From positions 112,379 to 176,378 of the forward strand of contig JAIUOR010000033.1 in the NCBI GenBank assembly GCA_020161795.1: a DNA stretch of 64,000 nucleotides, given 5' to 3'. Below, one piece after another: positions 52,444-63,948 of this stretch (positions are counted from its first letter, which is position 1; each line of letters begins with the position of its first letter). The position numbers and the translations under genes are program-made. The DNA comes from Actinomycetota bacterium. Lineage in GTDB: Bacteria > Actinomycetota > Actinomycetes > Propionibacteriales > Propionibacteriaceae. The notes under the pieces were generated by a model, which worked only from the letters and a program-made list of their open reading frames with translations, did not search any database and was not told the origin of the DNA.

Positions 52444-53076
52444 ATGGCGCGCATCCTCGTGATCGACAACTACGACTCATTCGTCTACAACCTGGTGCAA
52501 TACCTGGCGCAGCTCGGAGCCGAGGTCGAGACCTGGCGCAATGACGACCCGCGGTTCGACTCCGAGGGCTGGGAGGAGGCCTTCGACGGCATCCTGGTCT
52601 CGCCCGGTCCCGGTACTCCGGAGGCCGCCGGCGTCTGCGTCCGGGTGATCCGCAGCCACAGCGGACGGGTGCCGATCTTCGGGGTGTGCCTGGGGTTGCA
52701 GTCGATCGCGGTCGCCTTCGGTGGCACCGTCGCGCGGGCTCCCGAGTTGCTGCACGGCAAGACCTCGCTGGTGCACCACGACGGCCGCGGCGTCTTCGCC
52801 GGCCTGCCGGAACCGATCACGGCCACGCGCTACCACTCGCTAGCGCTCGATCCCGCAACCGTGCCCGACGTCCTGGAGGTCACCGCGCGCACCGACTCCG
52901 GCGTCATCATGGGCCTGCGGCACCGCAGCCTGGCGGTGGAGAGCGTGCAGTTCCACCCCGAGTCGGTGCTCACCGAGGGCGGCTACCAGATGCTCGCCAA
53001 TTGGCTGGCGGTCTGCGGGGACGCGGGCGCACCGCGCCGTGCCGCCGGGCTGAGCCCGCTGATGAGCACCGTCTGA
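52444..53076 (+). CDS. Anthranilate/aminodeoxychorismate synthase glutamine amidotransferase
   Basis: The 210-residue class I amidotransferase begins MARILVIDNYDSFVYNLVQ. It has GVCLGLQSI (nucleophile Cys) and VQFHPESVLTEGG (His and Glu). It supplies ammonia to anthranilate synthase or aminodeoxychorismate synthase (TrpG/PabA). No component I is nearby, so the choice is open. The start at 52444 leaves the in-frame upstream part out. Confidence 0.88.
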   Translation: MARILVIDNYDSFVYNLVQYLAQLGAEVETWRNDDPRFDSEGWEEAFDGILVSPGPGTPEAAGVCVRVIRSHSGRVPIFGVCLGLQSIAVAFGGTVARAPELLHGKTSLVHHDGRGVFAGLPEPITATRYHSLALDPATVPDVLEVTARTDSGVIMGLRHRSLAVESVQFHPESVLTEGGYQMLANWLAVCGDAGAPRRAAGLSPLMSTV

Positions 53077-53112
53077 GCCGGCGTCAGCTCGCCGGAGCCA
53101 GCGGGCGAACGG

Positions 53113-55068
<1,956 letters not shown>

Positions 55069-55210
55069 CGGCTCATCCTTTCCGCCCGCCGCCGTGATCC
55101 GGGGCAGGGTTCACCGTCCATTGTGACGGACGTTCCTGAAGTTGGCCCAAGAACACCCGCCGACAGCGGGGGCTGGGAGGGCCTCGATACCGCTCGTGAC
55201 CAGCGGTTCC

Positions 55211-56629
55211 TCATCGCACCGCCTCGATCACGGCCCGCGCGATCGGCGCCGCCAGGGTGCCGCCGGCGATATCTGTGGCCGGGATCTGGGCGTCCTCGAT
55301 GAAGACGCAGACAGCCAGGTCGACCTCGTCGGCGAAGGCGGTGAACCAGGCGTAGGGACGCCGGTTCTCGTCCGGCACCGCGGTACCGGTCTTGCCGCCG
55401 ACGGTGAGGCCGGAGATCTGGGCCCGCCGGCCGGTGCCTTTCTCGACGACCGACACCATCATGTCGTGCAACTGGTCGGCCACGGTCTCGCTGACGGCCG
55501 TGGAGTGCTGGCGGGGCAGCGTCTGGCTGATCACCGAGAGGTTGGCCGACACCACCCGTTCCACCAGGTAGGGCTCCATCACCACGCCGCCGTTGGCGAC
55601 CGCCGCTGCCACCATGGCCATCTGCAGCGGGCTGGCAGCGACGTCGAAGGCGCCGATCGCGCTCATCGCGGTCTGCGCGTCGTCCGGCTCCTCCGGGAAG
55701 AGGCTGGCGGCCGAGCCGATCTCGTCCACGAAGGTGTCGCCGAACCCGAACCGCTCGGCCTGGGCGCGCAGCACGTCGGCGCCGAGTTCGGCGCCCAGCC
55801 GGGCGAAGCCGGGGTTGCAGGAGACCTCCAGGGCGTGGGTGAGCGTGATCTGGTCGCCGCCGCAGCGGCCACTGATCGTCACCGTCGAGCCCGGCAGGTC
55901 GAAGGCGGTGGCGTCGATCTCGGTGTCCGGATCAATGCCGGATTCGAGCGCCGCGGCGGCGGTGATCAGCTTGAAGGTCGAGCCCGGCGGGTAGATCTCG
56001 CGGGTGGCCCGGTTGGCCATCGGCCGGTCGGGGTCGTCGGTGAGCTTCTCCCACGCCTTCTGGGAGTCCTTCAGGTCGTGGGTGGCGAGCTGGTTGGGAT
56101 CGTAGCTGGGGCTGGAGACCAGGGCGCGGATCGCGCCGGTCTTGGTGTCGATGGCGACGACGGCACCCTTGCGTCCGTTCAGGCCGTACCACGCCGCGCG
56201 CTGGGCGCGGGCGTCGATCGTCGTCTCCACCGTGCCGCCCCGCGGGGTCTCGCCGGTGAGCAGGTTGACCAGCCGATCCAGGAACTGGGAGTCGTCGACG
56301 CCGGTCAGCTGATCGGAGAAGGAACGCTCCAGCCCGGACGCCACGAAGACGTAGCTGTAGTAGCCGGTGATCGGCGCGTAGAGCTTGCCGGAGGGGTAGC
56401 TGCGCTGGAACTTGTAGCGATCCTTGACCGGCTCGGACTTGGCGATCGGTGAGTTGCCCACCATGATCGGGCCGCGGTCCTGCGCGAACCGGGCATCGCC
56501 GGTGCGGCGGTTCTCCGCGCGGTTGTTGAGGTCGTCGGTGCGGAACAGGTAGCCGGCTGTGATGTTGAGCATCAGAGCGGTGAAGATCGCCATGGCGGCG
56601 ATCGCCACGCGGCGGATCGGGCCGTTCAC
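55211..56629 (-). CDS. pbpA: Penicillin-binding protein 2-type transpeptidase PbpA
   Basis: The 472-residue protein has an N-terminal membrane helix and a transpeptidase domain with PGSTFKL (S-x-x-K), VSCNPGF (S-x-N) and GGKTGTA (K-T-G). It crosslinks peptidoglycan during elongation with the RodA-type polymerase, whose gene overlaps its start by 4 nt. Confidence 0.94.
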   Translation of the reverse strand: MNGPIRRVAIAAMAIFTALMLNITAGYLFRTDDLNNRAENRRTGDARFAQDRGPIMVGNSPIAKSEPVKDRYKFQRSYPSGKLYAPITGYYSYVFVASGLERSFSDQLTGVDDSQFLDRLVNLLTGETPRGGTVETTIDARAQRAAWYGLNGRKGAVVAIDTKTGAIRALVSSPSYDPNQLATHDLKDSQKAWEKLTDDPDRPMANRATREIYPPGSTFKLITAAAALESGIDPDTEIDATAFDLPGSTVTISGRCGGDQITLTHALEVSCNPGFARLGAELGADVLRAQAERFGFGDTFVDEIGSAASLFPEEPDDAQTAMSAIGAFDVAASPLQMAMVAAAVANGGVVMEPYLVERVVSANLSVISQTLPRQHSTAVSETVADQLHDMMVSVVEKGTGRRAQISGLTVGGKTGTAVPDENRRPYAWFTAFADEVDLAVCVFIEDAQIPATDIAGGTLAAPIARAVIEAVR

Positions 56630-58176
56630 GATTCACCTCGGAAGATGGATTCGGTCAGTTCGTCCCGCGGCGGCGAGACCGCGGGGGTGACGACGGTGGC
56701 CTCATCGGTGTCGGGCCGTTCGGTGACGATCGTCGCCTCGTCGGAGGCCGCCGGCTTCGCCACGGGCTCCGGGGACGGGGATGGAGCCGCGGCCGGATCC
56801 GCCGCCGGCGTCTTCACCACGATCGTGGCCTCCTCGGCCAGCGAGGCGACCGGGCCGGCCGGCGCCGGCTCCAGGGCCGGTCGGCGGACCTGGTGGGTGA
56901 GGATCATCAGCAGCCCGAACAGCATCCAGTTGGCCACCAGCGAGGAGCCGCCCTGCGACATGAACGGGGTGGTGAGGCCGGTCAGCGGGAGCAGCCGGGT
57001 GACGCCGCCGATGATGGCGAACACCTGGATGGCGAAGACGAAGGAGACCCCGGCCGCCAGCAGCTTGCCGAACGGATCCCGCGCGCCGAGCGCGGCGCGC
57101 ATGCCGCGGGCGACGATCAGCCCGTAGATCAACACCACGGCGGTCAGCCCGACCAGCCCGAGTTCCTCGCCGATCGCGGCCGAGACGAAGTCGGTCTTCG
57201 CCAGGGGGGTGAGGTTGGGCCGTCCCAGCCCCCACCCGGTTCCGAACAGCCCGCCCCAGGCGAAGCCGAACTGGGCCTGGATCACCTGGTAGTTGCGATC
57301 GAAGTTGGAGAACGGGTCGAGCCAGCCCGAGACGCGCGCCTGCACATGCCCGAAGACCAGGAAGGCCGCGTAGGCCCCGGCGGTGAAGAGGGTGGCGCCG
57401 ATGATCGGCCAGCCCGGCCGCTCGGTGGCGATGTAGAGCATGGTCACGAACAGGCCGAAGAACAGCAGGGCGGTGCCGAGATCCTTCTGGAAGACCAGGA
57501 CGGCCATGCTGGCCAGCCACATCACCAGGATCGGCCCGAGGTCGCGCGGCCGGGGCAGCACGATCCGGCCGAGCTTGCCGCCGGCCAGCGCCAGGACGTC
57601 CTTCTTCTCCACCAGGTAGGCGGCGAAGGCGACCGACAGCACGATCTTGGCCAGCTCGGCGGGCTGGAAGCTGTAGGGGCCGATCTCGATCCAGATCCGG
57701 GCGCCGTTGTTCTCCTTGCCCAGGCCGGGCACCAGCGGCAGCAGCAGGAGGATCAGGCCGACCAGGAACAGCAGGTAGGGGTAGGCGTTGAGCACGCGGT
57801 GGTCGCGCAGCAGGACGATCACCGCGCAGAAGGCGACGATCGCCACCGCCGTCCAGGTCAGCTGCAGCTCGGCGGAGTACATCCGGGTCTCGCCGCCGAG
57901 GTCGAGCCGGTGGATCATGGCCAACCCGAGCCCGTTGAGCAGCACGACCATGGGCAGGATCAGCGGATCGGCGTAGGGCAGCCGCCACCGGACGACGCCG
58001 TGCGCGAGGCCGACGATCGCCACCGCGATCCCAATGGTCAACGGCCAGCCCTCGGGCAGCTCGCCATCGGTGTTGAGGTGGATCAGGAAGTAGCCGCCGA
58101 GCGCGATCGCCAGTGCCAGCAGCAGCATGAACAGCTCGGCACCTCGTCGCTTGCGATAGACGACGACGTCCGACAT
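56626..58176 (-). CDS. rodA: FtsW/RodA/SpoVE-family glycan polymerase
   Basis: The 516-residue membrane protein has about ten helices and the SEDS signatures FQPAELAKI, MLYIATERPGW and GLTTPFMSQGGSS. A cytoplasmic C-terminal tail of ~100 residues rich in Ala, Pro and Thr-containing EATIV repeats could be phosphorylated by PknB and read by the FHA proteins. The ATG at 58176 lies one base from the pstP stop. Confidence 0.93.
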   Translation of the reverse strand: MSDVVVYRKRRGAELFMLLLALAIALGGYFLIHLNTDGELPEGWPLTIGIAVAIVGLAHGVVRWRLPYADPLILPMVVLLNGLGLAMIHRLDLGGETRMYSAELQLTWTAVAIVAFCAVIVLLRDHRVLNAYPYLLFLVGLILLLLPLVPGLGKENNGARIWIEIGPYSFQPAELAKIVLSVAFAAYLVEKKDVLALAGGKLGRIVLPRPRDLGPILVMWLASMAVLVFQKDLGTALLFFGLFVTMLYIATERPGWPIIGATLFTAGAYAAFLVFGHVQARVSGWLDPFSNFDRNYQVIQAQFGFAWGGLFGTGWGLGRPNLTPLAKTDFVSAAIGEELGLVGLTAVVLIYGLIVARGMRAALGARDPFGKLLAAGVSFVFAIQVFAIIGGVTRLLPLTGLTTPFMSQGGSSLVANWMLFGLLMILTHQVRRPALEPAPAGPVASLAEEATIVVKTPAADPAAAPSPSPEPVAKPAASDEATIVTERPDTDEATVVTPAVSPPRDELTESIFRGES

Positions 58177-58177
58177 G

Positions 58178-59578
58178 TCAGCACTCCTCCGGCGCGGGAG
58201 GCGGCAGCGGGGCCGCGGTCGGGGAGGGCGAGGTAGGCCGAGGGCTGATGGCGGGCGACTCACTGGGTGAGCTGGGGTCGGGTTTCGCTGACTGGGTGGT
58301 GTCCGGTGTGGCGGGCGTCGTGCTGACCGTCGGCGCCGGGCTCTGCGTGGCGCGCGCCCGGACCTCGCGTTGGGCGATGCACTCGCGGGCCTTCACCCGC
58401 AGCCCGCCCACGATGGTGCGGGCGGCCTCCAGCGATTCGGCGCGGATCGTCGCCCGCACCTGCTCCTGGTAGTAGGGCGGCAGGTCGTCCAGCCGGGTGT
58501 TGTCGGCCTCGACCAGGCTGGAGAGCGGCAGGTTCCAGATAGCGTCGGGAACCCCGCGGAAGATCGCGACGGTGGCTTCCTCGGGCCCGACGTAGTACCG
58601 CTGCTGGGTGTAGGAGTACCACAGCCCCAGACCGCCGCCGATCAGGCCGAGGGTGAGGACGACCGCGATGGTCACCTTCAGCCAGGCGGCGACCCGGCCC
58701 TTGGTGGTGGGCGAGTACCGCGCCCGCTCGGCCAGAACCGCCGGATCCTCGACCAGGGCCTCCTCGCCGGCGAGCGTCGGCAGCTGCATGGTGGTGGTGT
58801 CGAAGGGTGCGTCCAGATCGAGGGACGAGGCGGCGCCCAGCACCTGGGTGGCGCCCTCGGGCTCACCCTCGACGATGTCGGCCAGCACGATGGTGATGTT
58901 GTCCTGGCCGCCGGTGGCGTGCGCGAGGGCGATCAGACGCTCCATGACCTCGTCGAGCTCACCGTCGAGCTCGGCTTGGATGGTGGCGTCGGTGACCATG
59001 CCGCACAGCCCGTCGGAGCAGATCAGCAGGCGGTCGCCGGCGGCCGCGTCGACCAGCTCCAGATCGGGCAGGTGCTGGGGCTGGCCGTTGACCACCCGCA
59101 GGATGAGCGAGCGGTGCGGGTGCTCCAGTGCCTCGGCCTCGGTGATCCGGCCGTCCTCCACCAGGGTCTGCACCCAGGAGTGGTCGCGGCTGAGGCGGGT
59201 GAGGGCGCCGTCGCGGTACCGGTAGGCCCGGGAGTCGCCGATATTGGCCAGGCCGAGCGTGTTCCCGTCGAACATCACCCCGCAGACGGTCGAGCCCATG
59301 CCCTCCAGGGAGCCGTCGGACTTCACCAGCGCGGCGATCTGCGCGGCGGCGTTCGCGATCGCGTCGTCCAGCGCGGTGAGCATGTCCTCGCCGGTGTGGT
59401 CGCCGTCGACCGCGCGCAGTTCCTTGATCGCCACCGCCGAGGCGAGGTCACCGGCGGCGGCGCCCCCCATGCCGTCGGCGACGACCAGCATGGTGGGGGA
59501 GACGTAGGCCGAATCCTGGTTGTTCTTGCGAACCAGGCCGATCTCCGAGTGCGCCAGGTAGCGCAGCGCGAGGGTCAT
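58178..59578 (-). CDS. pstP: PP2C-type Ser/Thr phosphatase PstP
   Basis: The 466-residue protein has a PP2C domain (residues 1-235) with VADGMGGAAAGDLAS, GDSRAYRYRDG, SDGL and GGQDNITIVL. A membrane helix (about 303-323) and an external Pro/Ser/Thr-rich part follow. It dephosphorylates PknB and its targets. It overlaps fhaB by 4 nt. Confidence 0.95.
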   Translation of the reverse strand: MTLALRYLAHSEIGLVRKNNQDSAYVSPTMLVVADGMGGAAAGDLASAVAIKELRAVDGDHTGEDMLTALDDAIANAAAQIAALVKSDGSLEGMGSTVCGVMFDGNTLGLANIGDSRAYRYRDGALTRLSRDHSWVQTLVEDGRITEAEALEHPHRSLILRVVNGQPQHLPDLELVDAAAGDRLLICSDGLCGMVTDATIQAELDGELDEVMERLIALAHATGGQDNITIVLADIVEGEPEGATQVLGAASSLDLDAPFDTTTMQLPTLAGEEALVEDPAVLAERARYSPTTKGRVAAWLKVTIAVVLTLGLIGGGLGLWYSYTQQRYYVGPEEATVAIFRGVPDAIWNLPLSSLVEADNTRLDDLPPYYQEQVRATIRAESLEAARTIVGGLRVKARECIAQREVRARATQSPAPTVSTTPATPDTTQSAKPDPSSPSESPAISPRPTSPSPTAAPLPPPAPEEC

Positions 59579-60054
59579 TTCTCCAGCACCATCTGGGTTC
59601 GCCCGATCCGGACGCCGTCGGTCGGGCCGATCGGGGTGGGTGTGCTGATCCGCTGGTTGTTGACGAAGGTGCCGTTGGTCGAGCCCAGATCCTCCACCTG
59701 GTAGCCCGCCGGGCCGAGGGTGATCCGGGCGTGCCGGGTGGAGACGTAGTCGTCGTCCAGCAACAGCTGGCAGTCCGTGGCGCGACCGATCAGGATCGGC
59801 TGCCCCAGCGGCAGTTCGACCCCGGCCTGCGGCCCGTGGGTGATCTTGAGGATCCTGGGCAGCCGCTTCTCAGCCCGTTTGGAGAGCTTGGGGACGGGGT
59901 CGCCGGCGGCTACGGCGCCGGCCGCGGCGAGTTCGGCCGGGCTGAGCTTTCGTCCGAAGAGATCGGTGCGGATGATGTTGGCCACGAAGAGAATGAACAG
60001 CCACAGCGCGGCCAGGAATGCCAGCTTGAGGGCGAGGACGATCAGCTCAGACAT
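59575..60054 (-). CDS. fhaB: FHA-domain protein FhaB (FipA)
   Basis: The 159-residue protein has one N-terminal membrane helix (MSELIVLALKLAFLAALWLF) and a C-terminal FHA domain (LIGRATDCQLLLDDDYVSTRHARI, EDLGSTNGTFVN) that binds phosphothreonine. It overlaps fhaA by 8 nt and is part of the PknB signalling cluster. Confidence 0.93.
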   Translation of the reverse strand: MSELIVLALKLAFLAALWLFILFVANIIRTDLFGRKLSPAELAAAGAVAAGDPVPKLSKRAEKRLPRILKITHGPQAGVELPLGQPILIGRATDCQLLLDDDYVSTRHARITLGPAGYQVEDLGSTNGTFVNNQRISTPTPIGPTDGVRIGRTQMVLEK

Positions 60055-60763
60055 CGGCCAGGGGTGAGACGATCGACAGGCGGGTGGAGCCGATCTCGAT
60101 CCGGCTGCCGGCGGCCAGGGCGGACTGGCGTACGCGTTGGCCGTCCACCACGATGCCGTTGGTCGAGCCCATGTCCTCGATGGAGAGCTGCTGCTGGCCA
60201 CCGATGCCCTCGACCACGATCCGGGCGTGCACCCGGGAGACCCCGGGATCGTTGATCCGCAGGTCGGCGTCGGTGCCGCGGCCGATCGTCAGCCCGGGCG
60301 GGGTGAGCGGGTGGCGGACGCCGTTGACCTCGACGACCAGGTCGGCCGAGCGGATCTCGGAGGGAGTGGCCGGCTCGGCCTCCACCCCGGCGACGGCCGA
60401 GGAGGTGACGGTGAACCGTCCGATCGGCAGTGACTCGTCCAGCGTGTACTCGATCGTGATCGGGCCGTTGAAGAGGTAACCGTGCTCGGCGGCGTAGCTG
60501 CGCAACTGGGGGACGATCTCGGAGTTGAGCGTCTTGGAGTAGGGCGTGAGCCGCTCGTAGTCGTGGGTGGAAAGCCCGATCCGGAAGTCGTTGGGGACCA
60601 GCTTGCGGGCCCGGTCGAGCAGCTTGGCTTCCCGGTCGAGCTCGCGCTGGAGCCGGGCCGTGATCTCGACGGGCTGCACGTCGCCCTTGAAGGCGCGCGC
60701 AAAAGCACCGCTGACGGCGCCTTCCAATGTGCGCTCAACCCGGTCGAAGACCCCCACGGGCAC
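60047..60763 (-). CDS. fhaA: FHA-domain protein FhaA
   Basis: The 238-residue protein begins MPVGVFDRVERTLEGAVSGAF, the DUF3662 domain (residues about 1-115), and ends in an FHA domain (LTIGRGTDADLRINDPGVSRVHARI, SIEDMGSTNGIVVDG). It is the first gene of the fhaA-fhaB-pstP-rodA-pbpA-pknB operon. In mycobacteria it binds phosphorylated MviN/CwlM partners. Confidence 0.93.
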   Translation of the reverse strand: MPVGVFDRVERTLEGAVSGAFARAFKGDVQPVEITARLQRELDREAKLLDRARKLVPNDFRIGLSTHDYERLTPYSKTLNSEIVPQLRSYAAEHGYLFNGPITIEYTLDESLPIGRFTVTSSAVAGVEAEPATPSEIRSADLVVEVNGVRHPLTPPGLTIGRGTDADLRINDPGVSRVHARIVVEGIGGQQQLSIEDMGSTNGIVVDGQRVRQSALAAGSRIEIGSTRLSIVSPLADV

Positions 60764-60837
60764 CTCCCAGAACTGGTGTACGACGTCCAGCCTATCCAGC
60801 CGCGAAGACCCCAGCGTACTGGGCGCCCCGGTGCCGC

Positions 60838-60863
60838 GAGGCGGGATCGCCGAGAGCCGCCTC
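60838..60863 (-). terminator. Hairpin between treY and fhaA
   Basis: A 7-bp stem GAGGCGG/CCGCCTC with a 12-nt loop lies 28 nt behind the treY stop and 75 nt before the fhaA start. It would separate the two units. Confidence 0.45.
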
Positions 60864-60890
60864 AGGTATCGGCCCGGTTCGTCGCCGGGA

Positions 60891-63419
60891 TCACCCGATC
60901 CGCTCCATCAGGGCCACCGGCCAGCCCGCCAGGTCGGTAGCCGGATGGAAGACCACGCGGTGCTCGCTCCCGGTCAGCAGGTTCCGCCAGCCGCCCGGCG
61001 GAAGCGTGAGACGGTGGGCGGGTTGCCAGCCGCCCCGGGCGGCGCGGAGGCGCGGCAGCCGGGTGGCGATGGTGAGCGCCGCCGGCTCGTCCCCCCGGGC
61101 GAACCCCCAGGCGAACTCGGTGTTCGACTCCAGCGGACGGTACGCGCCCGCGACGAAGGCTTCCGGATGGCGTTTCCGCAGCGCGAGCGCGAGGTGGGTG
61201 AGGGCCAGCTTCTCCCGGTGCAGCCGGTCCGGGACGCGCGCTGTCGGCCGGGCGTCCTCCGCCAGGCCCCCGGGGAGCTCCCCGGAGGCCACCGCCAGCA
61301 GCCGGCGCAGGGCTTCGAAGTCGACGGCCCGCCGGTTGTCGGGATCGGTCAGGCTCAGCCGGACGGTCTCCTGCCCCTGGTAGGTGTCGGCCGTCCCCAG
61401 CGCGGTGAGCTGGACCAGCTTGGTGGCCAGGGTGTTGGTGCGGACCGACTCGCTGGTGAGTTCGCTCCAGCCGTCGAAGGCCTGGCGCACGCCGGGATCG
61501 GCCAGCAGTTCCGGCACCACCCCCGCGGCAGCGGCTTCGGCGCCGTTGTCGGGAGCCACCCACGAGGTCCACAGCTTCTGTTCCCGTCCGGCCTTCACCA
61601 GGTAGGCGGCGATCCGGTCGGGATCGATCGGACCGCCGGGCGTCCAGGTGCCGGCCAGCGTCTGCCACAGGGTCGTCCGGCTCGGCGCCGGAAGGGCGGG
61701 TACCAGCGGAGTGAGGGCGCGCACCAACCCCGCCCACTCCTCGGGGTACTCGCTGATCGCCGCGATCCGGGCCCGGACGTCCTCGCTGCGCTTGGAGTCG
61801 TGGGTGGAGCCCAGCGACATCGTGGCCGGCCAGCCGTCGTTCACCCGCGCCAGCCAGGCGTGGAGCTCATCGGGGGTGAGGCCGAAGGCGTCCGGGTCGC
61901 CACCGACCTCGCAGAGGGTGAGCAGCTGGGTCCACCGGTAGAAGGCGGTGTCCTCGACGCCCTTGGCGACCAGGGCGCCGCTGACCTGCTGGAACCGGAT
62001 GGCGAACTCGTCCGCCTGGGGCCCAGGCGCCTGCCCGCCGGCCAGCGCGTGCAGCCGCTCCAGGGTCGGGAGATCCCGTTCGCCGAGCACGCCGGCGGCG
62101 CGGCGGGCGGCGTCGGCCAGCACCCGAGCATCCGCCGCGGAGGTGGGGTGGCCTGGGCGGACGTAGGCGCGGTAGCGATCCAGCGCCACCAGGAACTCCC
62201 GCAGGCTGCGCTGGACGGCCACCGCGTCCAGGTTGGGATCGAGCAGCAGGGCGAGCCTGGTCAGCCGATCGAGATCGATCGCCAGCGAACCGTCGGCGAT
62301 CAGGCGCTTGGCCTCGGTGGCGACCTCCGGCCAGGTCTGCGCCGGGCGCTCGTCGGTGGTCTGGGCCAGCCGGGTGAGCGGTGTGGCGCCGGCCGGAGAG
62401 ATCTGCACGGCGTCGAACCGCCAGGAGGCCTCGTAGCCGGTGGTGCCGGCCACCGGCCAGGACGGGGGCAACAGCTCGTCTCCGGAGAGGATCTTCTCGG
62501 CCACCACCCACGCGCCCCCGGTGGCCTCACGCAGCTGTTCGAAGTAGGCCTGGGGGTCGGCCAGTCCGTCGGGGTGGTCGACCCGGAAGCCGTCGATGTG
62601 GCCGGCGTGGAACAGCTCCAGCAGCAGGGCGTGGGTGGTGCGGAACACCTCGGGGAGTTCCTGGCGCACCCCGATCAGGGTGACGATGTCGAAGAACCGG
62701 CGGTGGGTGAGCCGGGTGTGGTTCCCCTCCCAGCGCCGTAGGGCGTACCGCTGCGCGGCGGCCGCCTCGGCCAGCGGCAGGCCGGCGGTGTCCGGGGCGA
62801 GCGGGTAGGGCTGGCCGTCCAGGGTGAGGACGCGCTCGCTGCCGCCGTCCGGATGCCGCAGTTCGTCGAAACCCAGCCTGCCGCTCGCGATCAGCGCCGG
62901 GATCGGATCGTCGGGTGGGAGGAATTGCGCGCTGGATGCCTCCGTCGCGGGTGTGGAGGGGGCCGTGGAGCGATCTTGAGCGCAATTCCTCTCAGCCATC
63001 TCGATGTTGGGCAGTACCAGGCGCGCATCCGGCTCGATGTCGAACCAGTCGGCGTAGGGAGACTCGGGCCCGTCCCGCAGCACCGACCACAGCGGCGGAT
63101 TCAGCCACAGCGGCGTCGGAATGGCCATGTGGTTGGGGACGATGTCGACGATCACGCCGAGCCCGAGCGCGTGGGCGGCGGTGGCCAGGGCCTCGAAGCC
63201 CGCGCGTCCGCCCCGCTCCTCCGAGACCCGGGTCGGATCAACCACGTCGTAGCCGTGGGCCGAGCCCGGAACGGATTCCAGGATCGGCGAGAGGTAGAGG
63301 TCGGTGATCCCCAGCTCCACGAGGTAGTCGAGCTGGGCCGCCGCATCGGCGAAGGTGAAGCCGGCGTGCAACTGCAACCGGTAGGTGTTCAGCGGAATCC
63401 GGTGGCCTCGGGTCGGCAT
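60891..63419 (-). CDS. treY: Maltooligosyl trehalose synthase
   Basis: The 842-residue family 13 glycosidase begins MPTRGHRIPLNTYRLQLHAGFTF. It has YDVVDPTRVSEERGG, VDIVPNHMA, GFRVDHPDGLADP (nucleophile Asp) and WVVAEKILSGDELLP. It converts the reducing end of maltodextrins to a trehalosyl group. The start at 63419 follows GGAGGGAG. Residues near 142-167 are encoded by a 75-nt repeat element, an insertion absent from the usual family alignment. The partner treZ is not in the window. Confidence 0.92.
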   Translation of the reverse strand: MPTRGHRIPLNTYRLQLHAGFTFADAAAQLDYLVELGITDLYLSPILESVPGSAHGYDVVDPTRVSEERGGRAGFEALATAAHALGLGVIVDIVPNHMAIPTPLWLNPPLWSVLRDGPESPYADWFDIEPDARLVLPNIEMAERNCAQDRSTAPSTPATEASSAQFLPPDDPIPALIASGRLGFDELRHPDGGSERVLTLDGQPYPLAPDTAGLPLAEAAAAQRYALRRWEGNHTRLTHRRFFDIVTLIGVRQELPEVFRTTHALLLELFHAGHIDGFRVDHPDGLADPQAYFEQLREATGGAWVVAEKILSGDELLPPSWPVAGTTGYEASWRFDAVQISPAGATPLTRLAQTTDERPAQTWPEVATEAKRLIADGSLAIDLDRLTRLALLLDPNLDAVAVQRSLREFLVALDRYRAYVRPGHPTSAADARVLADAARRAAGVLGERDLPTLERLHALAGGQAPGPQADEFAIRFQQVSGALVAKGVEDTAFYRWTQLLTLCEVGGDPDAFGLTPDELHAWLARVNDGWPATMSLGSTHDSKRSEDVRARIAAISEYPEEWAGLVRALTPLVPALPAPSRTTLWQTLAGTWTPGGPIDPDRIAAYLVKAGREQKLWTSWVAPDNGAEAAAAGVVPELLADPGVRQAFDGWSELTSESVRTNTLATKLVQLTALGTADTYQGQETVRLSLTDPDNRRAVDFEALRRLLAVASGELPGGLAEDARPTARVPDRLHREKLALTHLALALRKRHPEAFVAGAYRPLESNTEFAWGFARGDEPAALTIATRLPRLRAARGGWQPAHRLTLPPGGWRNLLTGSEHRVVFHPATDLAGWPVALMERIG
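62919..62993. repeat. 75-nt palindromic element, family 2, copy 3, inside treY
   Basis: A perfect 12-bp terminal inverted repeat GAGGAATTGCGC/GCGCAATTCCTC bounds the element. Its length, 25 codons, keeps the treY frame. It encodes a low-complexity Ala/Ser/Thr/Pro stretch on the treY strand. It is the best-preserved copy of the family. Confidence 0.78.
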
Positions 63420-63513
63420 GGGCTCTCCCTCCAGGGTCGCCGCCAACCTAGCCGGTTTCTCAGTCACGCGTCCGGGATGCTAACCTCTTTCGGCTGGCTC
63501 CTTCGGGAGTCGG

Positions 63514-63596
63514 GCGCGAGTGGCGGAATGGCAGACGCGCACGGTTCAGGTCCGTGTGTCCGAAAGGACGTGGAGGTTCAACTCCTCTCTCGCGCA
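63514..63596 (+). tRNA. tRNA-Leu (anticodon CAG)
   Basis: The 83-nt sequence folds into a class II tRNA. The acceptor stem is GCGCGAG/CTCGCGC, and the D-arm TGGCGGAATGGCAGACGC is typical of leucine tRNAs. The anticodon arm is CACGG-TTCAGGT-CCGTG with CAG at 63547-63549. A long variable arm and a GGTTCAACTCC T-arm follow. The discriminator is A, and CCA is not encoded. Confidence 0.95.
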
Positions 63597-63948
63597 CAAA
63601 AAGTGCCTCTGACTAGGGCAAATAGAACGAAAAGGCGGGAGGCGAAAACCTCTCGCCTTTCCTATGTCCGGGGCGTGTGGCGTGCTGCTGGCAAGGGCGA
63701 ATGCGTCGCTGAGGTCGCCGGCGCTTCCTCTGGCTGGCCGCCAAGTTCCCCACGCGTGGGGGTGTTCCCCACGCATTCCCCACGAGTTCCCCACGCCGTC
63801 AGGGATGGCCTTCGGACCGCGTCCGGGGGCGCCTTCCCGGACCGGTCTCGCTGGGTTAGGGAAACGCTGATCAATGCGCGACCTAGTCGGTCGCCTGGGT
63901 CCGTGTTGTTGCTGCCGATTGCGGGTTTGGCTAGGTAAAATGCTGGCT
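63597..63948. other. Region between tRNA-Leu and the IS5-type transposase gene
   Basis: The region holds a strong hairpin (63631-63660), a short stretch with three or four TTCCCCACG units around a 14-bp palindrome (63748-63761), and the probable left end of an IS5-type element from about 63855. No convincing gene is visible. Confidence 0.5.
63631..63660. terminator. Strong hairpin downstream of tRNA-Leu
   Basis: A 12-bp stem AAAGGCGGGAGG/CCTCTCGCCTTT (one G-T pair) with loop CGAAAA is flanked by A- and T-rich ends. It looks like a bidirectional intrinsic terminator for the tRNA gene. Confidence 0.75.

Noticed and set aside
63748..63761. A CRISPR array next to tRNA-Leu
   Set aside because: Only one good repeat-like unit is visible, with no regular spacing of several units and no cas gene in the window. 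It is kept only as a weak finding.
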